64,000 nucleotides of DNA from Epiperipatus broadwayi (GCA_028023455.1 JAQFVV010006208.1:7546963-7610962), one strand, 5' to 3'; shown: positions 11,680-24,300, counted from the first letter of the stretch. The notes: generated by a model not told the origin, from the sequence alone. Translations and numbers: made by a program.

Positions 11680-11974
11680 CTATTAAAACAGGCAAAACTC
11701 TATATATATTGCCACTCAGTGCAAACCAGAGTAATCAATGGATGCCAGAAGGCTTGTGCATAAAATCCCCATCTCAGATCCAAGACTCCTCACTGACGAA
11801 GGCCACAAGACAGAAACTAGTCTGGGGATATTGGATGAATAGGCGCTAGATGGGGATTTTATGCACAAGCCTTCTGGCATCCATTGATTATTCTGACTTG
11901 CACTGAGTGGCAATACGTATAGAGAATTTTGCCTGTTTTAATAACAGGCATAAGAAATAGTGATCATGTGATGT
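11680..11974 (+). repeat. F1 foldback copy with target-site duplication
   Basis: Flanked by TTAATTATAAAAG at 11667-11679 and 11975-11987 (13 bp). The left arm is inverted relative to the right arm, and the right end is the usual GTGATGT. The internal core reads CTGACGA, a substitution at a variable position of the hammerhead box. Confidence 0.85.
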
Positions 11975-12305
11975 TTAATTATAAAAGTATTAATAAACAG
12001 ATTTTTATTTAAAATATTAAATTAAAAAAATGACCTAACTTTTTAATGTATATAACATAAAAAGTGATATGTAATTTATACGTTTGTTAATTTTTAGATT
12101 CTAAAAAAATAAAAACCAAGTTGAAAACATTAATGAATAACACGGTATGGTACCTGCTATATGTGCTTAAATATACACTGATAAGCACTAAAAATATACT
12201 AACATAGTCATACATCACGAAAATGATTAAAATGTTGGCGTGAAGCTCTTTATAATGGAAAAAATTATAATTAAGCATATCTGTTGAAAAAGAAAATAAT
12301 GTCTT

Positions 12306-12400
12306 GTGTATATATATGTCAAAGCGTTGACCGGGAAGCAAACCCGGGCCTGTTGCTTGGAAGAAAGCTATGCTAACCACTAGGCCACCAACGCTTGACA
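12306..12400 (-). mobile_element. Mini-SINE, tRNA-Gly(UCC)-like, with 13-bp TSD
   Basis: On the - strand it reads as a tRNA-Gly-like body: GCGTTGGTGGCCTAGTGG (A-box region), an anticodon loop CTTCCAA, and GGGTTTGCTTCC in place of the B box, followed by a short GACATAT-rich tail. AAAATAATGTCTT flanks it at 12293-12305 and 12401-12413. The B-box change and the duplications show it is a retroposed element, not a tRNA gene. Confidence 0.8.
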
Positions 12401-12558
12401 AAAATAATGTCTTTGTGGTTAATTTTATTTTGGGGGAAACCTATATTGTTACTGAATAGTATTATTCTGGGATTAGTATTAGTTATTGTAATAAATTTTA
12501 ACCTGCTGAATTTTACAAGTAAAAAAAAGTTAAAATTATAACTTAATTTTGAAATAAA

Positions 12559-12670
12559 GCGTTGTTAACCGAGCGGTCACCGCAGCCGTCTTGCAAGCAA
12601 GCAGTTGGTTGCAGACGGTTGTTGCGGGGTTCGCCTCCTGGCCGAAGCTATGTCATATGGAAAAAAAACT
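12559..12670 (+). mobile_element. Mini-SINE, tRNA-Leu/Ser-like head and A-rich tail
   Basis: The body has a class II tRNA look: AACCGAGCGGTC (A-box region), a long variable arm GCAGACGGTTGTTGC, and GGGTTCGCCTCC at the B-box position. It ends in TATGTCATATGGAAAAAAAA, the same tail type as the SINE at 63344. No clear flanking duplication was found. Confidence 0.65.
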
Positions 12671-14849
12671 ATACAAACTTTTTAAATATTTTTAATACTT
12701 GTTGAATTGTTCTGATGGAATATTAAAATGAATTTGTCTTTTACACTGCCACAGTTTTATAAATACTGGACAAGCTCACGTATAAACTTTATATTTTACT
12801 TCTAATGACATATGTATCAAAGATTTATATTTTCTTAAGTTATTTTTTTTTAGTGAATAAAAAATAAATATTTTTTTAAATTTAATATCTATGTGTGTGT
12901 GTGTGTAGTTATTCAGTTATTGAACAGAGCCCAACGATAGAATGATATTCTATCTATTCATTGATTTTTGATGTTCCACAACTCCGTACGAGGTCGTTAC
13001 TTCCGCTTTGCAATTGCAGATATTTAGAAGTTACGATTATTTATTTGTTATTACAATATTAAAACTAAGATTTTACTTGATATTGAAAGATTGTTAAAAG
13101 TAAGATGTGTTCTTCATCATTTAAATATATTAAAGATGATTGCAAAGCATTTAGTCTGTGTGTAAATTAAAACAATAGACAAAATGCATCTTATAATTTA
13201 AAATCCAAATCAAAAATTAAGCTTATGTAACAACAGAGTCCAAAGATTTATAAAATGGTATTATTCTATCATTTCATTGGTTTTTGATGCTACATAAACT
13301 TAGTGGGTGGTAGTTACTTCTTTGCAATTACAGATATTTAGCAGTTATGATTATATATTTATTATTACAATTATTGATTAGAAAATGGGTATCAAGATAT
13401 TTGTCTCTTGAGGACAAACTAATGAGAAAAAACTGCAAACTCATCAATCATTATTTGTATAATATTAAATTATCTATGTTCTTTATTACTGTTTACGATG
13501 CTTTTTTACAACCCACTATTGACAGTTTTGATTGTCCCAACAATCTTCTTCAGAACTATAATGAACCCAATACAGTACATGAGTACAAATATGCATGAAC
13601 ATATAATTTTACATCCTATATTGTAACGGTATATATATATGCCTTTACATTATTTTAAAATTAATACATAAAGGGGAAAATAAATCTTAAATAAAAAGTG
13701 TTTTATTAAAAACTAAAAGCCAAAATTAAAAGAGTTGTGTTTAACGTATATAGATTGCACAGATGGAAAACAAACTATTTTTTTAAAAAAGTATTTAAAA
13801 GTACTTTTTTGTAAAAAAAAAAGATAGATGAATATTTTAATAAAAAATTATATAAAAGAAAATAGAAATAAATGTTAATTTCTATTTTAAGAATCATGTT
13901 TAATCTTAGTAAATGGAAATGATTGTTATATTAATTAAATGTAAAGCAAACTGGGGCTCTTAAATAATTGAAGAGACAGAATAAAAAAAAATTAGATTGA
14001 TCAATGCAAGCAAAATCAGTGACATCATGTTAGATCGATTCGTAGGATTTCTGATAGGACCATAAATATAAAAAGCAAAATAATTGTTGTTGCTGGATGC
14101 TGGCTATTAATCTAGATATAATCTTGCAACTGTATTGTGGACTCTGAGATGTAGGGGTCTTGCAATAAAAATGAATTTTCTTTGCATGCACCAGCCGAGG
14201 CCTCCCAATGGCAGTTCCCAACCAAATGAATGGTTTGTAGCGGTTAAGTCTCCTAAGAAACTTTGTTAAATAAAATAATTGGTGATGGATTTCATAATTC
14301 TAGAGGAATCACCAAGATCTCATGGAAAGTATGAACTCTTTCGTTTATTCAATATGAACTTTAACAAACTTTCAATTGATAATATAAAATAAGAACTCTT
14401 ATCTGACCTAAAGAATTCTAAATCGATTATTAATATTTTTATGCATATGTTTAATAATCATTTCCATTTTTCTTTTATTTATTTTATCTGTTAACTAAAT
14501 TATTAAATTTAAAGTTGGGTGTAGATAGCTGCATAGATTCATTTAAGTTTGTTATTTTTAAGGGGATTTAATTTCAGACTATTTGTCTCGTAGTTGAGTC
14601 AATACTAGTAGAGAGATATATGGGTGTTTATATCAATGAAATTGAAGTGTGATAGCATACAGGGCAATGTGCCCAACCGAATGCATGACCCCAAAGATGT
14701 AGTCATTACGTTGCAATGTACGCAGACATATTTCCTGTGACATTGACCCCCTTTCACTCTATGGATTGGGAATGTAAGTCGGCAAAAAAACCCTCTTCCC
14801 CATATGTAGCATTTATCTTTAAATATTTTACATACGTGATTTCTTTGCC
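12671..14849. other. AT-rich stretch, mostly unassigned
   Basis: Apart from the direct repeat pair at 12920/13228, no gene or known element is visible. Open frames near 13347 and 14030 have no family resemblance and ordinary AT-rich composition. Confidence 0.5.
12920..13385. repeat. Direct repeat pair, ~155-bp unit, 308 bp apart
   Basis: 12920-13080 and 13228-13385 share AACAGAG(C/T)CCAA, TTCATTG(A/G)TTTTTGATG, TTACTTC and TTTGCAATT(G/A)CAGATATTTA. About 150 bp of unrelated sequence separates them. This could be a local tandem duplication later diverged. Confidence 0.7.
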
Positions 14850-15315
14850 AGATAGACGCACATTCCTGTACTGGACGAGGATCATTTCATTCAAATAATA
14901 TCATGCTGCAGACGCACATTCCTGTCAGCGTGATTTTATGCTAACATTTTCATATTGTGTTGGTTGCGTCTGTATATCAGGAAGCGAGTGTTGGTTTAAC
15001 TACTAACTTTTAGCCTGAGGTTGAATATTTGAAAAGTTTTAATTACGTAATCTATATACCATATCTATATGCAACATTCTAAAATAAAAATATATAAAAT
15101 GTCCATCTGTGTGGACTTACTCAAATAATTTAAATTTAAAATTAATATTAAATTCCTCAATTTTAAATATTTATATATGTGTGTTAATAAATATTTTTTG
15201 TTTGTTATTACTGCCAGTGGCTTATTTTATTTTAATATTAAAAATATAGTTTGAGATCATAATCTTTTTCTTTATTAAAATATTTAATAAGTATTTATTA
15301 TAAATCTCTGCATCT
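14850..15315. repeat. Unclassified repeat, copy 2 (partner at 1595)
   Basis: Colinear with 1595-2070 and non-coding. An extra internal duplication of GACGCACATTCCTGT is present at its left end. Confidence 0.7.
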
Positions 15316-15969
15316 GTACGGCCGATACGGTAAGACTCAAAAAACATTCCCTGACCATTATAATATATTGTAACAAAATTGTTTTATTTTCGTCTCACAT
15401 CTATATACCTATATGCATATATGCGTAATTATAACAATAGTTTATAAAAATAATTCTGTACCCTTATGGTATTTATCTAAGATAATTAAACAGGTTTTGA
15501 TGAAACTCATACAGGCCACTGTATTCAAAATAGTATAACTAACTTAATAATATGATGTGATTTATTTATGTATTGCACTAATTCAATATTTATTTAAAGC
15601 ACTTCGAAAAATTTACTCATATTTATCGCCCAGCATATTTATGGATGCCACTTTATGAGTCCAAGCTTCAATCTTATTTATATATAAGAATTATGCTGGA
15701 AGAGATGGAGTACCGATAAGGAATAATTAGAAAACTGTGCCACTAACTAGCTCGCTCAGGGCAGGTGGTTATTAACCATGGGAAATATACAAGGTACAGT
15801 AATACACAAATATACAACTAATTGAATTACCTGACTCGTACACTAATTCAAATTTAGCTCCATGCATTCTCCATAAAACCCAAAATAAAGAATAGTCCTA
15901 GTTTCATTAATGGGAAATTTAATTGGAAATTAGTTCTGGCGGTATGCGGTATGCGTAGTCCAATTTTGA
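15316..15969. other. Unassigned sequence
   Basis: No gene or element recognised on either strand. Confidence 0.5.
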
Positions 15970-16175
15970 AGCTAGTTTCATGACTATTGAAAATTAAAAT
16001 TAAATAGATTTTAAGTAAAAGAATTTTATTTATGTTGTAGTTTCGTAACTATTGAAAGTTAAAATGAAATAGATTTTAAGTAAAAGAATTTTATTTGTTA
16101 TGTTGTGAAGTCATAACTATTGAAAGTTAAATTGAAATAGATTTAGGTAAAATAATTTTATCTATGTTGTAAAAA
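15970..16175. repeat. Minisatellite, ~65-bp unit, 3 copies
   Basis: Three successive copies carry GTTTC(A/G)T(G/A)ACTATTGAA then AAATAGATTTTAAGTAAAAG and TTTATTTATGTTGT-like ends. The third copy is the most diverged. Confidence 0.85.
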
Positions 16176-16724
16176 TTAAAATGTGCGAAAAGTAAATGAG
16201 TAATCTAGGTATGAAAAGTAACTGGGATAGTAACCTCGTTTTGGAAAACACTGCTCTTCAGTTTAAAGTAAAAATAAAATACGTTGGGTAATACAAATTG
16301 TTATACATGCAATGGTAGCGCAGGATCTGAGATGGCGTTGTTAAGTAGCGTAAGAATAATAATCTTGACAGTGCAAGGTAAACAGGTTTGCAAAAACGTT
16401 TGACTCTCTTAACTGGATTGTAATCGAATTAAATTCTAAACAGATCAGCAGAGTTGAAAAAAGAAATCTACAAAACTTGCGGCAAAAAAGAGTGCCGGTT
16501 AAGTAATGACCAGAGAGTGGATTTGAAAAAAGAAATCTACCAGGCTGGCAGTAAATAGAGCAGTTAGGAAATGATGCATAATTGGTAGATCAACATTGGT
16601 GTTATTGGAAAAATTTGTTAACGAAGAGATTAATAACAGTATATAAAGTAAAATTAGAAAAGAGAACAAGTGAATTTATTTCTAGTAAGGACTGTTAAAC
16701 TTCAGAAAAGGTAATTTCCGAAGT

Positions 16725-17340
16725 TGGGGGAGGTGTGCTACGTATTTGTATTGCGTTATAATAATATCAGCAAGTAATAGAAAGTTAAATACTTTAAAGG
16801 TACATATCTAAAGATAAGAAAAGAGATAAGCATTTCCAGTTTTACCCCCCCCCTCTGCACGGGAAACTCATGAACCTGAGAGAAATAGCAGTTTTGGACG
16901 CGGACCCAAAGCAAGACAAGGCTATCCCAGACTCCTATGCATGAATGAGAAGAGCGGTATTTAAGGCCCAGTGAGAACAAGAAAATCGTCACGAGATAGC
17001 AGTGTAACCAGAAGACGGCATGCCGGCTGAAATCAGAACTCGTGATCGGGTGAACTCCGCCACTGAAGGTGCCAAAGCAGAACTAGGGACTTATGGAGGC
17101 CATCCGTGCTTTATTATTATTTGTCGTAAGCCGCAAGGCTAGATTATGTAAGCATATTATTAATATATTAAACTTGTTGTAATTGTAAGGCCAGTACTGT
17201 AATTCGCATATTAAATTATTAGGAAGAGTATATATGTAACCTAAATACACTAATGTCGGTTTGTTGTAAATATGTTAATATAGGTTTGTTGTAAATAAAC
17301 ATTTATTATTATTAATTATCGGTAGTTGAAATTATTTAGT
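16725..17340 (+). mobile_element. LTR-like segment preceded by a polypurine tract
   Basis: A purine tract (GTTGGGGGAGG) is followed by TGTGCTACG, a plausible LTR start. A GC-richer body follows (around 16980-17140), then repeated TAATATAGGTTTGTTGTAAA near an AATAAA. A second GTGGGGGAGG occurs at 17358-17368. No pol sequence was recognised nearby, so this may be a solo or 3' LTR. The call rests on layout only. Confidence 0.35.
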
Positions 17341-17638
17341 TCATGTGATTATGAGCTGTGGGGGAGGATATTTCAATACATACATGTGCTTTAATAAAAC
17401 AAAAGAACACAAACACCCCCCTTCATGATTATTTTAACCCTTTATCTATTTATTTGGATTTATATTTTAAGCATTGTTTTGATTTTTGCATCAAGCAAAA
17501 ATTCAGTAATTCTGAACAGTTACATGGGAATATTTTTTTCTAATTTTTTGATCAAATCACAGAAGAATTTCACTTTATGAGATACTACTTTATTCATTAC
17601 TTGAAAAGAAAAACATTGTTTACATTAGTATTTTTATA

Positions 17639-18347
17639 TTGGACTATTTTCATCATCTAATATGTGTGTTGAATGTCTTTAGAACAATTTAATTTTATTT
17701 AAATATTCCAAATACTTTCAACTGTTAGTAATATCACAGCAAACAGGTTAGTATATGCACAATGTTTCGAGAGGTATTGTTCTCCTCTCTTCTTCAGGTA
17801 TTGCTGGCCTGACCAGTGACAGTACTACCATGGGATTCAAATCTGGGTCCTTAGATTCTTGATTATTGAATTTTAAGGTAATGCTCTAACTAATAGCGAT
17901 CCTGCCAAAGGCAACAGTCAGTAGAAATTTCATATACTTATCTATGAGATTTCTCCTGATTTCTCCACTTTTTCATAAGAGCAAAGTTGATTAGTGGTTT
18001 CCATACATTATGTATAGTGACATTAGATTGGCTTATGGGATTTTTTGCCATTGTCATGTGAGCAGGTTCTTTAAATTTTCTTCTAGATAAGTAGATGAAA
18101 TTTCTACTGACTGTTGCTTTTGACAGGATGGCTCAGTTGGTTAGAGCGTAGTACTGTCACTGGTCAGGCCAGCAACACCTGAAGAAGAGGGGAGAGTAAT
18201 ACCTCTCAAAACATTGTGCATACATTAACTTGTTTGCTGTGATATTACTAACAGTTGAAAGTATTTGGAATATTTAAATAAAATTAAATTGTTCTAAGGA
18301 CATTCAACACACATATTAGATGATGGAAATAGTCCAATATAAAAATA
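17639..18347. repeat. F3 palindromic element, ~210-bp inverted arms
   Basis: 17639-17845 and 18140-18347 are inverted copies sharing CACTGGTCAGGCCAGCAA, CCTGAAGAAGAG and AACTGTTAGTAATATCACAG. A second, inner inverted pair (GAAATTTC..CAGTC...) continues towards the centre. Each arm has CTGAAGA, a stem II hairpin (GAGAGG/CCTCTC in the left arm read on the - strand) and GAAAC, a hammerhead-like arrangement. The base after the stem III turn is G in the left arm, which would block normal cleavage. Confidence 0.75.
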
Positions 18348-18450
18348 CATCTACACCACCATCATCACAAACCTTCAGGAAAACATTGCTTACATTTGTT
18401 TACTTTTTTACAACATTAATTAAATCATAAACACTAAATACAACAAATTA

Positions 18451-18576
18451 AAACAGGCAAAACCAAGCCAGAGTAATCAATGGATGCTGGCAATACATGT
18501 AGAAAGTTTTGCCTGTTTTAATAACAGTTATAATCAAGCATAAGAAATGGTGATCAAGTGATGTTTATTGGCTTAT
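18451..18576 (+). repeat. Short F1 foldback copy, 9-bp TSD
   Basis: AACAAATTA flanks it at 18442-18450 and 18577-18585. Only the outer arms remain (CAGGCAAAAC ... GTTTTGCCTG) and then the usual tail ending GATGTTTATTGG. The ribozyme part is missing. Confidence 0.85.
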
Positions 18577-18585
18577 AACAAATTA

Positions 18586-19124
18586 ATTTAAAAATGTACC
18601 AGATGTTATTAATGAGGCAAGTGTGTCGTGAGAGATTCTCGACCCGGTATCTTTGTATACCCTGTATTTGGAAATCTTTCTATCCCTTTCTCTGTGCACT
18701 ATATAGCATAGAGAACAGATATTGGTACATACATTTGAAAAAAGATCACCAAATTCTTTAAACATATATCCAAGATTTATTTTTTTATTCTTGAATGCGA
18801 CTGGCATTTCCACCCTGATCTGGTCAAAGATGGGACGTGAGAAAAAATGTGAGATTGGGTTTCAGACTCTTTTACGTAGACTACAGCAATCGTCTACTGA
18901 TTGAATCAATCTTTTGTAAACAAAAATAAAAAAGGTAGATAATGCTTTTAAGTTAATCTTAACCAGAAAATCAAAGAATTTAGGCTCATGAGACCAATAT
19001 CTAAATTTGTGACGTAGTTGTTTGTTTCGTGAATTTGACTTTATCAAAACAAATCAGTAGTTACAATTGATAGGATCATTGTTACTTAAACCTAAATTAT
19101 GAGCCTAAACTAGAAATATATGTG
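18586..19124. other. Unassigned sequence
   Basis: Open frames on both strands overlap here but resemble no family. No repeat partner was found in the window. Confidence 0.45.
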
Positions 19125-19755
19125 CATGCTGGGTCTTATGACCAGCAAGTAAATAAATGGACAAAGGCAGAATTGAGATTGTAAGATTATACTTTAATAC
19201 GAATAATTTTAACTATATACATCGCCTATTATAAGGCGTAATAAAATAAAAGGTCGTGGTGACCTGCATAAAATACCCTAGTCCTGCTTCGGACTTACAG
19301 AGGCAGGAGTCTCTGACTATAATTAAAACTCAGAACATACTCAGAACAATTAGTTTAGTTTATGGGGGTTTATATACCCCTCAAGACTTCTGGAGTCTTT
19401 TACATTCCTAACCATATATGGTGTTTTCACTTACATTTTCACATACAGTATTTTCACATTTCTCACCATATATGGTATTTTACATAGTTTTCTGACCCTA
19501 TAAGGTCAGCTGGGCCTTCTATTATTATACAACTTTCTACGATTTAATAACATTGCAATTTTACACAATCATTATTCTTAATTACTATAGAGTTATTTTA
19601 TATATTTATTATACATTACGGTTATTACTTTTATTCTACGTTTATACAATTATTATTATTGTTTTACATATTCGTTATATTTATACAATCATTATTATTT
19701 ACATATTCATTATACATTATGTGTTTATACCTTGACCTTGAATACTGCAGTACAT
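19125..19755. mobile_element. Solo LTR-like repeat, type C, copy 1
   Basis: Aligns with 30965-31445. Shared blocks are GGACTTACAGAG(G/T)CAGGAGTC, TATACC(C/T)CT(C/G)AAGACTTCTGGAGT, CACCATAT, a run of TTACACAATTATTAT-type repeats and CTTGA(C/A)CTTGAA(C/T)ACTGCA. Non-coding, with the size of an LTR. The T/A-rich (TTATTATACA)n part has expanded in this copy. Confidence 0.6.
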
Positions 19756-20009
19756 TAGGTATATGAAGTTGAATTATAATGTGTTATATGGGTTAATTGA
19801 AAAAGTATGTTTTAAATGTACCTATAGTGTGAGAGGTTGGTCAGACTTTGAGGTTGATGGGTGGTCATGATAGGTGAAGGATGCATTAATAAAAAAACAA
19901 AAAAGCTTGCAAATATATTTGCTATATATATAACTCATTGGAAGTTTCAGTTACTTCCTGTTAAATAAGTACGTCATATAAATAAAGGCTTGCAAATAGT
20001 ACTTTCTAT

Positions 20010-20350
20010 TACAAGATTTGAAATACCAGACACTCTTATACCTGGAGCCTAATTGTAAATATAGGGGTTTGAACTCAGATTTTCAAGACCCTTCACTATT
20101 CATATTATATTGTACTACTGATACACATGTCCACACACAGGCAAAAAAGATAAATAATCACCAATATAATCTGGACCAACTGATAAGTGCTGGTTTAGCA
20201 CGAAATACGTTTATTGCTGATTATTAATCTTTTCTGCATGTGTGTGGTCATGTGTATCAGTAGTATGAGATAGTTTGGATAGTGAAGAGGCTTGAAAGTC
20301 TGTATTCAAATCCCCTATATTTACTTCCTATTACAGTAAGGGTGTCACTC
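20010..20350. repeat. F2 palindromic copy
   Basis: Two inverted arms meet near 20185. GATACACATG(T)CCACACA and GATAAATAATCACCAATA on the left recur inverted on the right as GATTATTAATCTTTTCTGCA and TGTGTGGTCATGTGTATC. The outer ends carry a tRNA B-box-like TTCAAATCCCC / GGGGTTTGAA pair. Confidence 0.75.
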
Positions 20351-20579
20351 AAATTATATTTTTTGATGACTGTAGTAATTCATAATTTCATAAGGATTAC
20401 AAATTGATATGTATATGTGTGGGTACACGCACATACATATAAAAGTAATGATAGATAAATATAAAAATTGTAAAACTAAAAGATTTATCTTTTAAATACG
20501 GAACTAAGAAATAATTAGAAGTTATAAGATTAGACAAAAGATTATATTCTCATTATAGCGAAAAAGTAAAATTAGTGAT

Positions 20580-21065
20580 AAGACAAAAACTACTTATAAT
20601 AATTAAAGAAATGAGTCAGATTTCCGTCATTGATAACAAGAATTTGAGTCTCACAATAACTCGTTTATTGAAGTGGAATTCAACATGTGTGCACTTAGTT
20701 AAATAACTATCTTATCTGATGAGCGGGAATACCAGCCAATCAGCTGTAAGAAGAAAACAATGAGATATGCAGATTGAAGAGTAAAAACGAGGACAATCAA
20801 CGAGGAACTCAATGGGTGGATAGACTAAAATTTGGGTGCCGGATGTCACCCTTTGCTCAGTAGCTTCTAGAGCGAAGAGCTTGGCTCGGGACTTGAAAAA
20901 GCAAGCAAGGGATTAAACAGGCCGAAAGGATCTTTATTATTATTTTATTTGCTTACGGGCTTACGTGTATATATGTATATAAAATGTAAAGTTGTGGGTG
21001 AAATTTATTAAATGCACTGGATTTAATCAAAGTAGTGTTGAATCATTATTGGATAAACTATTAGA
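20580..21065 (+). other. Unclassified GC-richer segment, possibly an LTR
   Basis: It contrasts in composition with its surroundings (GGGTGCCGGATGTCACCC, CTTGGCTCGGGACTTG) and contains TATAAAATG near its right end. No repeat partner or coding signal is visible, so the LTR idea is speculative. Confidence 0.25.
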
Positions 21066-21571
21066 ATTCAATCAGGGAACAGTAAAGCTTCTCGATAAAG
21101 GTCGAGGCCGTAAGATTAAAAGTAATGTGCGGACATAACACAAATGTTTATGGATCAATTGTGTTAATTCATATTTATGTAAAATAATATTTTTGTTCAC
21201 CAAAAATATAGTGTATGGAATAGTAAAAAGAAATAGTAATAATACAAAAAAAGTCTCATAATTTTCCAAAACTACACATATCAATATTAGCAGATTGTTT
21301 ATTTATTAAAGAATTGTTGTCTTTAATTTTTCTCATTTTACAATATCTTTTTTCAAGGACAATCTGTTAAAACTGATCTACACAGTTTCTGGAAAATCAC
21401 ATCACATCCCCTCTCCCACGTAAATTCAATTGATAGTGATTACATTTTTAAGTAATCAAAAATATTTCTATATAAGTTCTATAATTTAAATCTATTACAT
21501 ATACATAATCTATTAACATTATTTATTTATAGATTGTTTAAACTTTATAGAAATTTATGATTTTATATCAT

Positions 21572-22975
21572 CATCATCAACCATTATCAATCCACTGCAG
21601 GATGAAGGTCTCTCCAAGTTCAATCCATCTTTTCCTATCTTTAGCTTCTCTTCTCCACATCACCCCTGCACACTTTCTTATTTCATCCATCTATCTCACA
21701 TGTGGTCTCTTTCTGGGTCTTTTACAATCTCTTGGAATCCAGTTTAAAATTTCAATTGTCCATCTGTTATCATATTGTCCATCTATTATCATCTCTTCTA
21801 GCAATATGTCCAGCCCAACTCCACGTCAGTCTTTTAATTTTTTCAATGAGATCAGTAATACTTGTTTGTTCTCTTACCCATACATTGCGTTTTCGATCCC
21901 TTCTTGTTACTCCCAATATGCATCTCTCCATACTTCTTTGAGTGGTCTGAAGTCTCTGTATTGCTCTTCTCTTAAGTGTCCAAGTCTCAGATCCATAAGT
22001 AAGAACTGGCCAAACACACTTATTAAAAACCTTTTTAAACACATAGGCATATTTCCTTTTAGTATCAAATTATTTCTACCAAAAGCACTCCAACCAAGTT
22101 TAATTCTATGATTAATTTCATCCATTATATTTCCATCTGTATTAATAATCTAACCAAGGTATTTGTAACTGTTAACTTCTTCTAACTCATCATAATCAAT
22201 CTTTATTTTCATATTTTGAGAAAATCTATTAAACATTACTTTAGTCTTTTTAACATTTATCATTAGTCCTACTTTCCTACTTCCATCTGATAACTCCTGC
22301 AACATTTCATGTAGCTCTAAAGCATTATTTGCAAAAACAACTACATCATCTGCAAAATCTAAATGACTTAAATAATCTCCATTTACTTTCACTCCTTTAG
22401 CTTCCCATTTTAATCCACAAAATACTTCTTACAGGACTGCTGTAAAAAGTTTTGGAGATATGGAGTCACCCTGTCTTACACCCTTTTCAATGTTGATTTT
22501 CCTACTATCATTATGTAATCTAATTGTTGCTGTTACATTTTTATAAATATTCTTCAAAATATGACAATATTCTGGATCTATACTTTGTTGATCCAATGCT
22601 TTATCACTGAAGAAATGTTTATAGAATCAAATGCCTTTTCATAGTCTACAAATCCTAAGCACAATGGCAACTCATATTTATTTGACTTTTCTATAACTTT
22701 TCTCAATACCTGGATATGATCTACTGTACTAAAACCACTTTTAAATCCAGCTTGTTCTCTTGGTTGGTGGAAATCCAGTGTTTTCTGTAGAAGAGTTGTA
22801 ATTATATTAGTAAAAATTTTGTATAAAACTGATAAAAGACTGATAGGTCTGTAATTTTTAATGTCTTCTTTATCACCTTTTTTAAATATTAATATTAATA
22901 CTGCATTTTTCCAATCATCTGGTACATCTTTATCATTTAGACATTTGGTATATAACTTTGCTAAAAAAAATTAAC
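21572..22975 (-). mobile_element. RTE-like LINE copy, 5'-truncated
   Basis: Read on the - strand, it matches 38990-41025 from the palm region of the reverse transcriptase to the tail; the (ATCATC)n tail lies at 21572-21582 on +. The FADD catalytic box falls near 22360-22349. A TAA in the KYLGQ region, frameshifts and a duplicated TATTATC block near 21770 show it is inactive. Homology stops at the run GCTAAAAAA near 22970. The endonuclease fragment at 24690-25290 on the same strand could be the displaced 5' part. Confidence 0.85.
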
Positions 22976-23554
22976 CAATCTCTTGCAAAATACATATTTT
23001 ATCAATCAAATCTAATGTCATTAGCTGCTTTAAGACTTATTCCAGATTATAACAAACCTAGCAATTTCAGTTTTTATTATAGACTCGCAATGCTCAATTT
23101 AATATTAACATTTGGACATGAATATTAGTGATAATTTAACTAAGACCCACATTGTACGTAAAGAGAGAGTGGGGAAGAATACTTTTATATATATATTGCT
23201 GTCATAGAAATGAAAAAATATAATATCACAATACAATCGTAACTTTTAAAAAGTATTTTATGTTTCAATTACTTTCCCCATTGCTTAATTTGTTATCAAT
23301 GTAGATTTGAATGTTTTAAACTTTTTTTTTATCAAGAACTTTATTACACATGTTTTAAATTTATTTGTACAAAACAATGAAAAAATACGTTATTGCTTAG
23401 GCCAACAAGATTCTTACTTACACACTAAAAGTCATGTTAATGATGCCCCATGTTGTCATGAAAGTAAGCTGCAGCTCAATTCACTCATCTCTGTTTCTCG
23501 TTATCCTTAGTTCAGAGGGTCAGTGTCCGATGGCTTGTACAGCATTTCACACTA
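22976..23554. other. Unassigned sequence
   Basis: No recognisable gene, repeat partner or element. Confidence 0.45.
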
Positions 23555-23569
23555 GGTAATCCAGTAATT

Positions 23570-23671
23570 TTTTTCTCATGTATCATAGCATTGGCCGGAA
23601 GTGAACCCGCTAACCCGGGGCAACTGCTTGTAGGGCAGATGTGCTGACCTCTCGACCACCAATGCTTGACT
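23570..23671 (-). mobile_element. Mini-SINE, tRNA-like, imperfect 15-bp TSD
   Basis: GGTAATCCAGTAATT (23555-23569) and GGTAAGTCAGTAATT (23672-23686) flank it. On the - strand the body has GGTGGTCGAGAGGTC-like A-box sequence, a class II-like variable arm and GGGTTCACTTCC at the B-box place, ending in CATGAGAAAAAAA. Confidence 0.75.
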
Positions 23672-23689
23672 GGTAAGTCAGTAATTATA

Positions 23690-24300
23690 GGCCAAAAAAG
23701 TGGCGTTCTTCATAACCACAAATTCATCATTTGTGATGCCAACAGTGTTGTGGAGATTAAAGATTGTTTTAAATAGTATAATGATTGGATCAAGCTTCTG
23801 CATCCTTGCAGTATTAGACATTGGTTAAAGATGCGAGTAATTGTATCATTCTCCCTGTGACACAGTGGGCAGACTGGGTTTGAGGAAGAGAATCCCCTGT
23901 GGGCCACAAGAAATTGGCACATGGGGAGGGCAGAATTTTATAGTTGGCCTGAAATTTAAAGCATATTAATTTGATTATGCCAAAAGTTTTAATTTGATTT
24001 CTGAGCTCTTTTTTTTTAATACTATAACTTATAGTTATTTTTTGGGTGACTTGTCTGAATACAGAGAGAATGCAATAATGAAGAATCTTGTTGTTTTTTT
24101 CATGTGTCATAGCATCAGCCGGGAAGCGAACCCACTAACCCAGGATAACTGCTTATAAAGCAGCTGTCGCAGACCTCTCGACCACCATTGCTTGACAAAG
24201 AATCTTGTTTTCTGTTTAAAAAGTTACCAGTTGGTTGCATAAATATGTGCAACCATCTTCTCTCTGGCTTAATTTTTCTACTTTATTAACTGCTGTATTT
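23690..24300 (-). pseudogene. LINE C-terminal domain relic split by a mini-SINE
   Basis: The - strand reads NYKILPSPC, then FLVAHRGFSSSNPVCPLCHRE with a downstream FNQC, like the C-x2-C...H...C zinc-binding C terminus (LCxxxxET..HxxxxC) after the RT of R1/jockey-type LINEs. A frame change occurs near 23915. The mini-SINE at 24093-24197 interrupts it. It is a third or fourth LINE family, distinct from RTE. Confidence 0.55.
24093..24197 (-). mobile_element. Mini-SINE, tRNA-like, 12-bp TSD
   Basis: AAGAATCTTGTT lies at 24081-24092 and 24198-24209. The - strand body has GGTGGTCGAGAGGTC, a long variable arm GGGTTAGTGGG and GGTTCGCTTCCC, then CATGAAAAAAAC. It is about 105 bp, a tRNA-like head plus an A-tail and nothing else. 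Confidence 0.8.

Noticed and set aside
12559-12670. Functional class II tRNA gene
   Set aside because: The B box is GGTTCGCCTCC, stems are imperfect, and the A-rich tail matches the other mini-SINEs.
20580-21065. A CpG-island-type promoter
   Set aside because: Only a modest GC rise with few CpG and no nearby gene start; left as unclassified.
21557-22111. 184-codon + strand open frame as a membrane protein
   Set aside because: It is the antisense shadow of the RTE reverse transcriptase; the same frame recurs at 27722, 40714 (antisense), 52728 and 61954.
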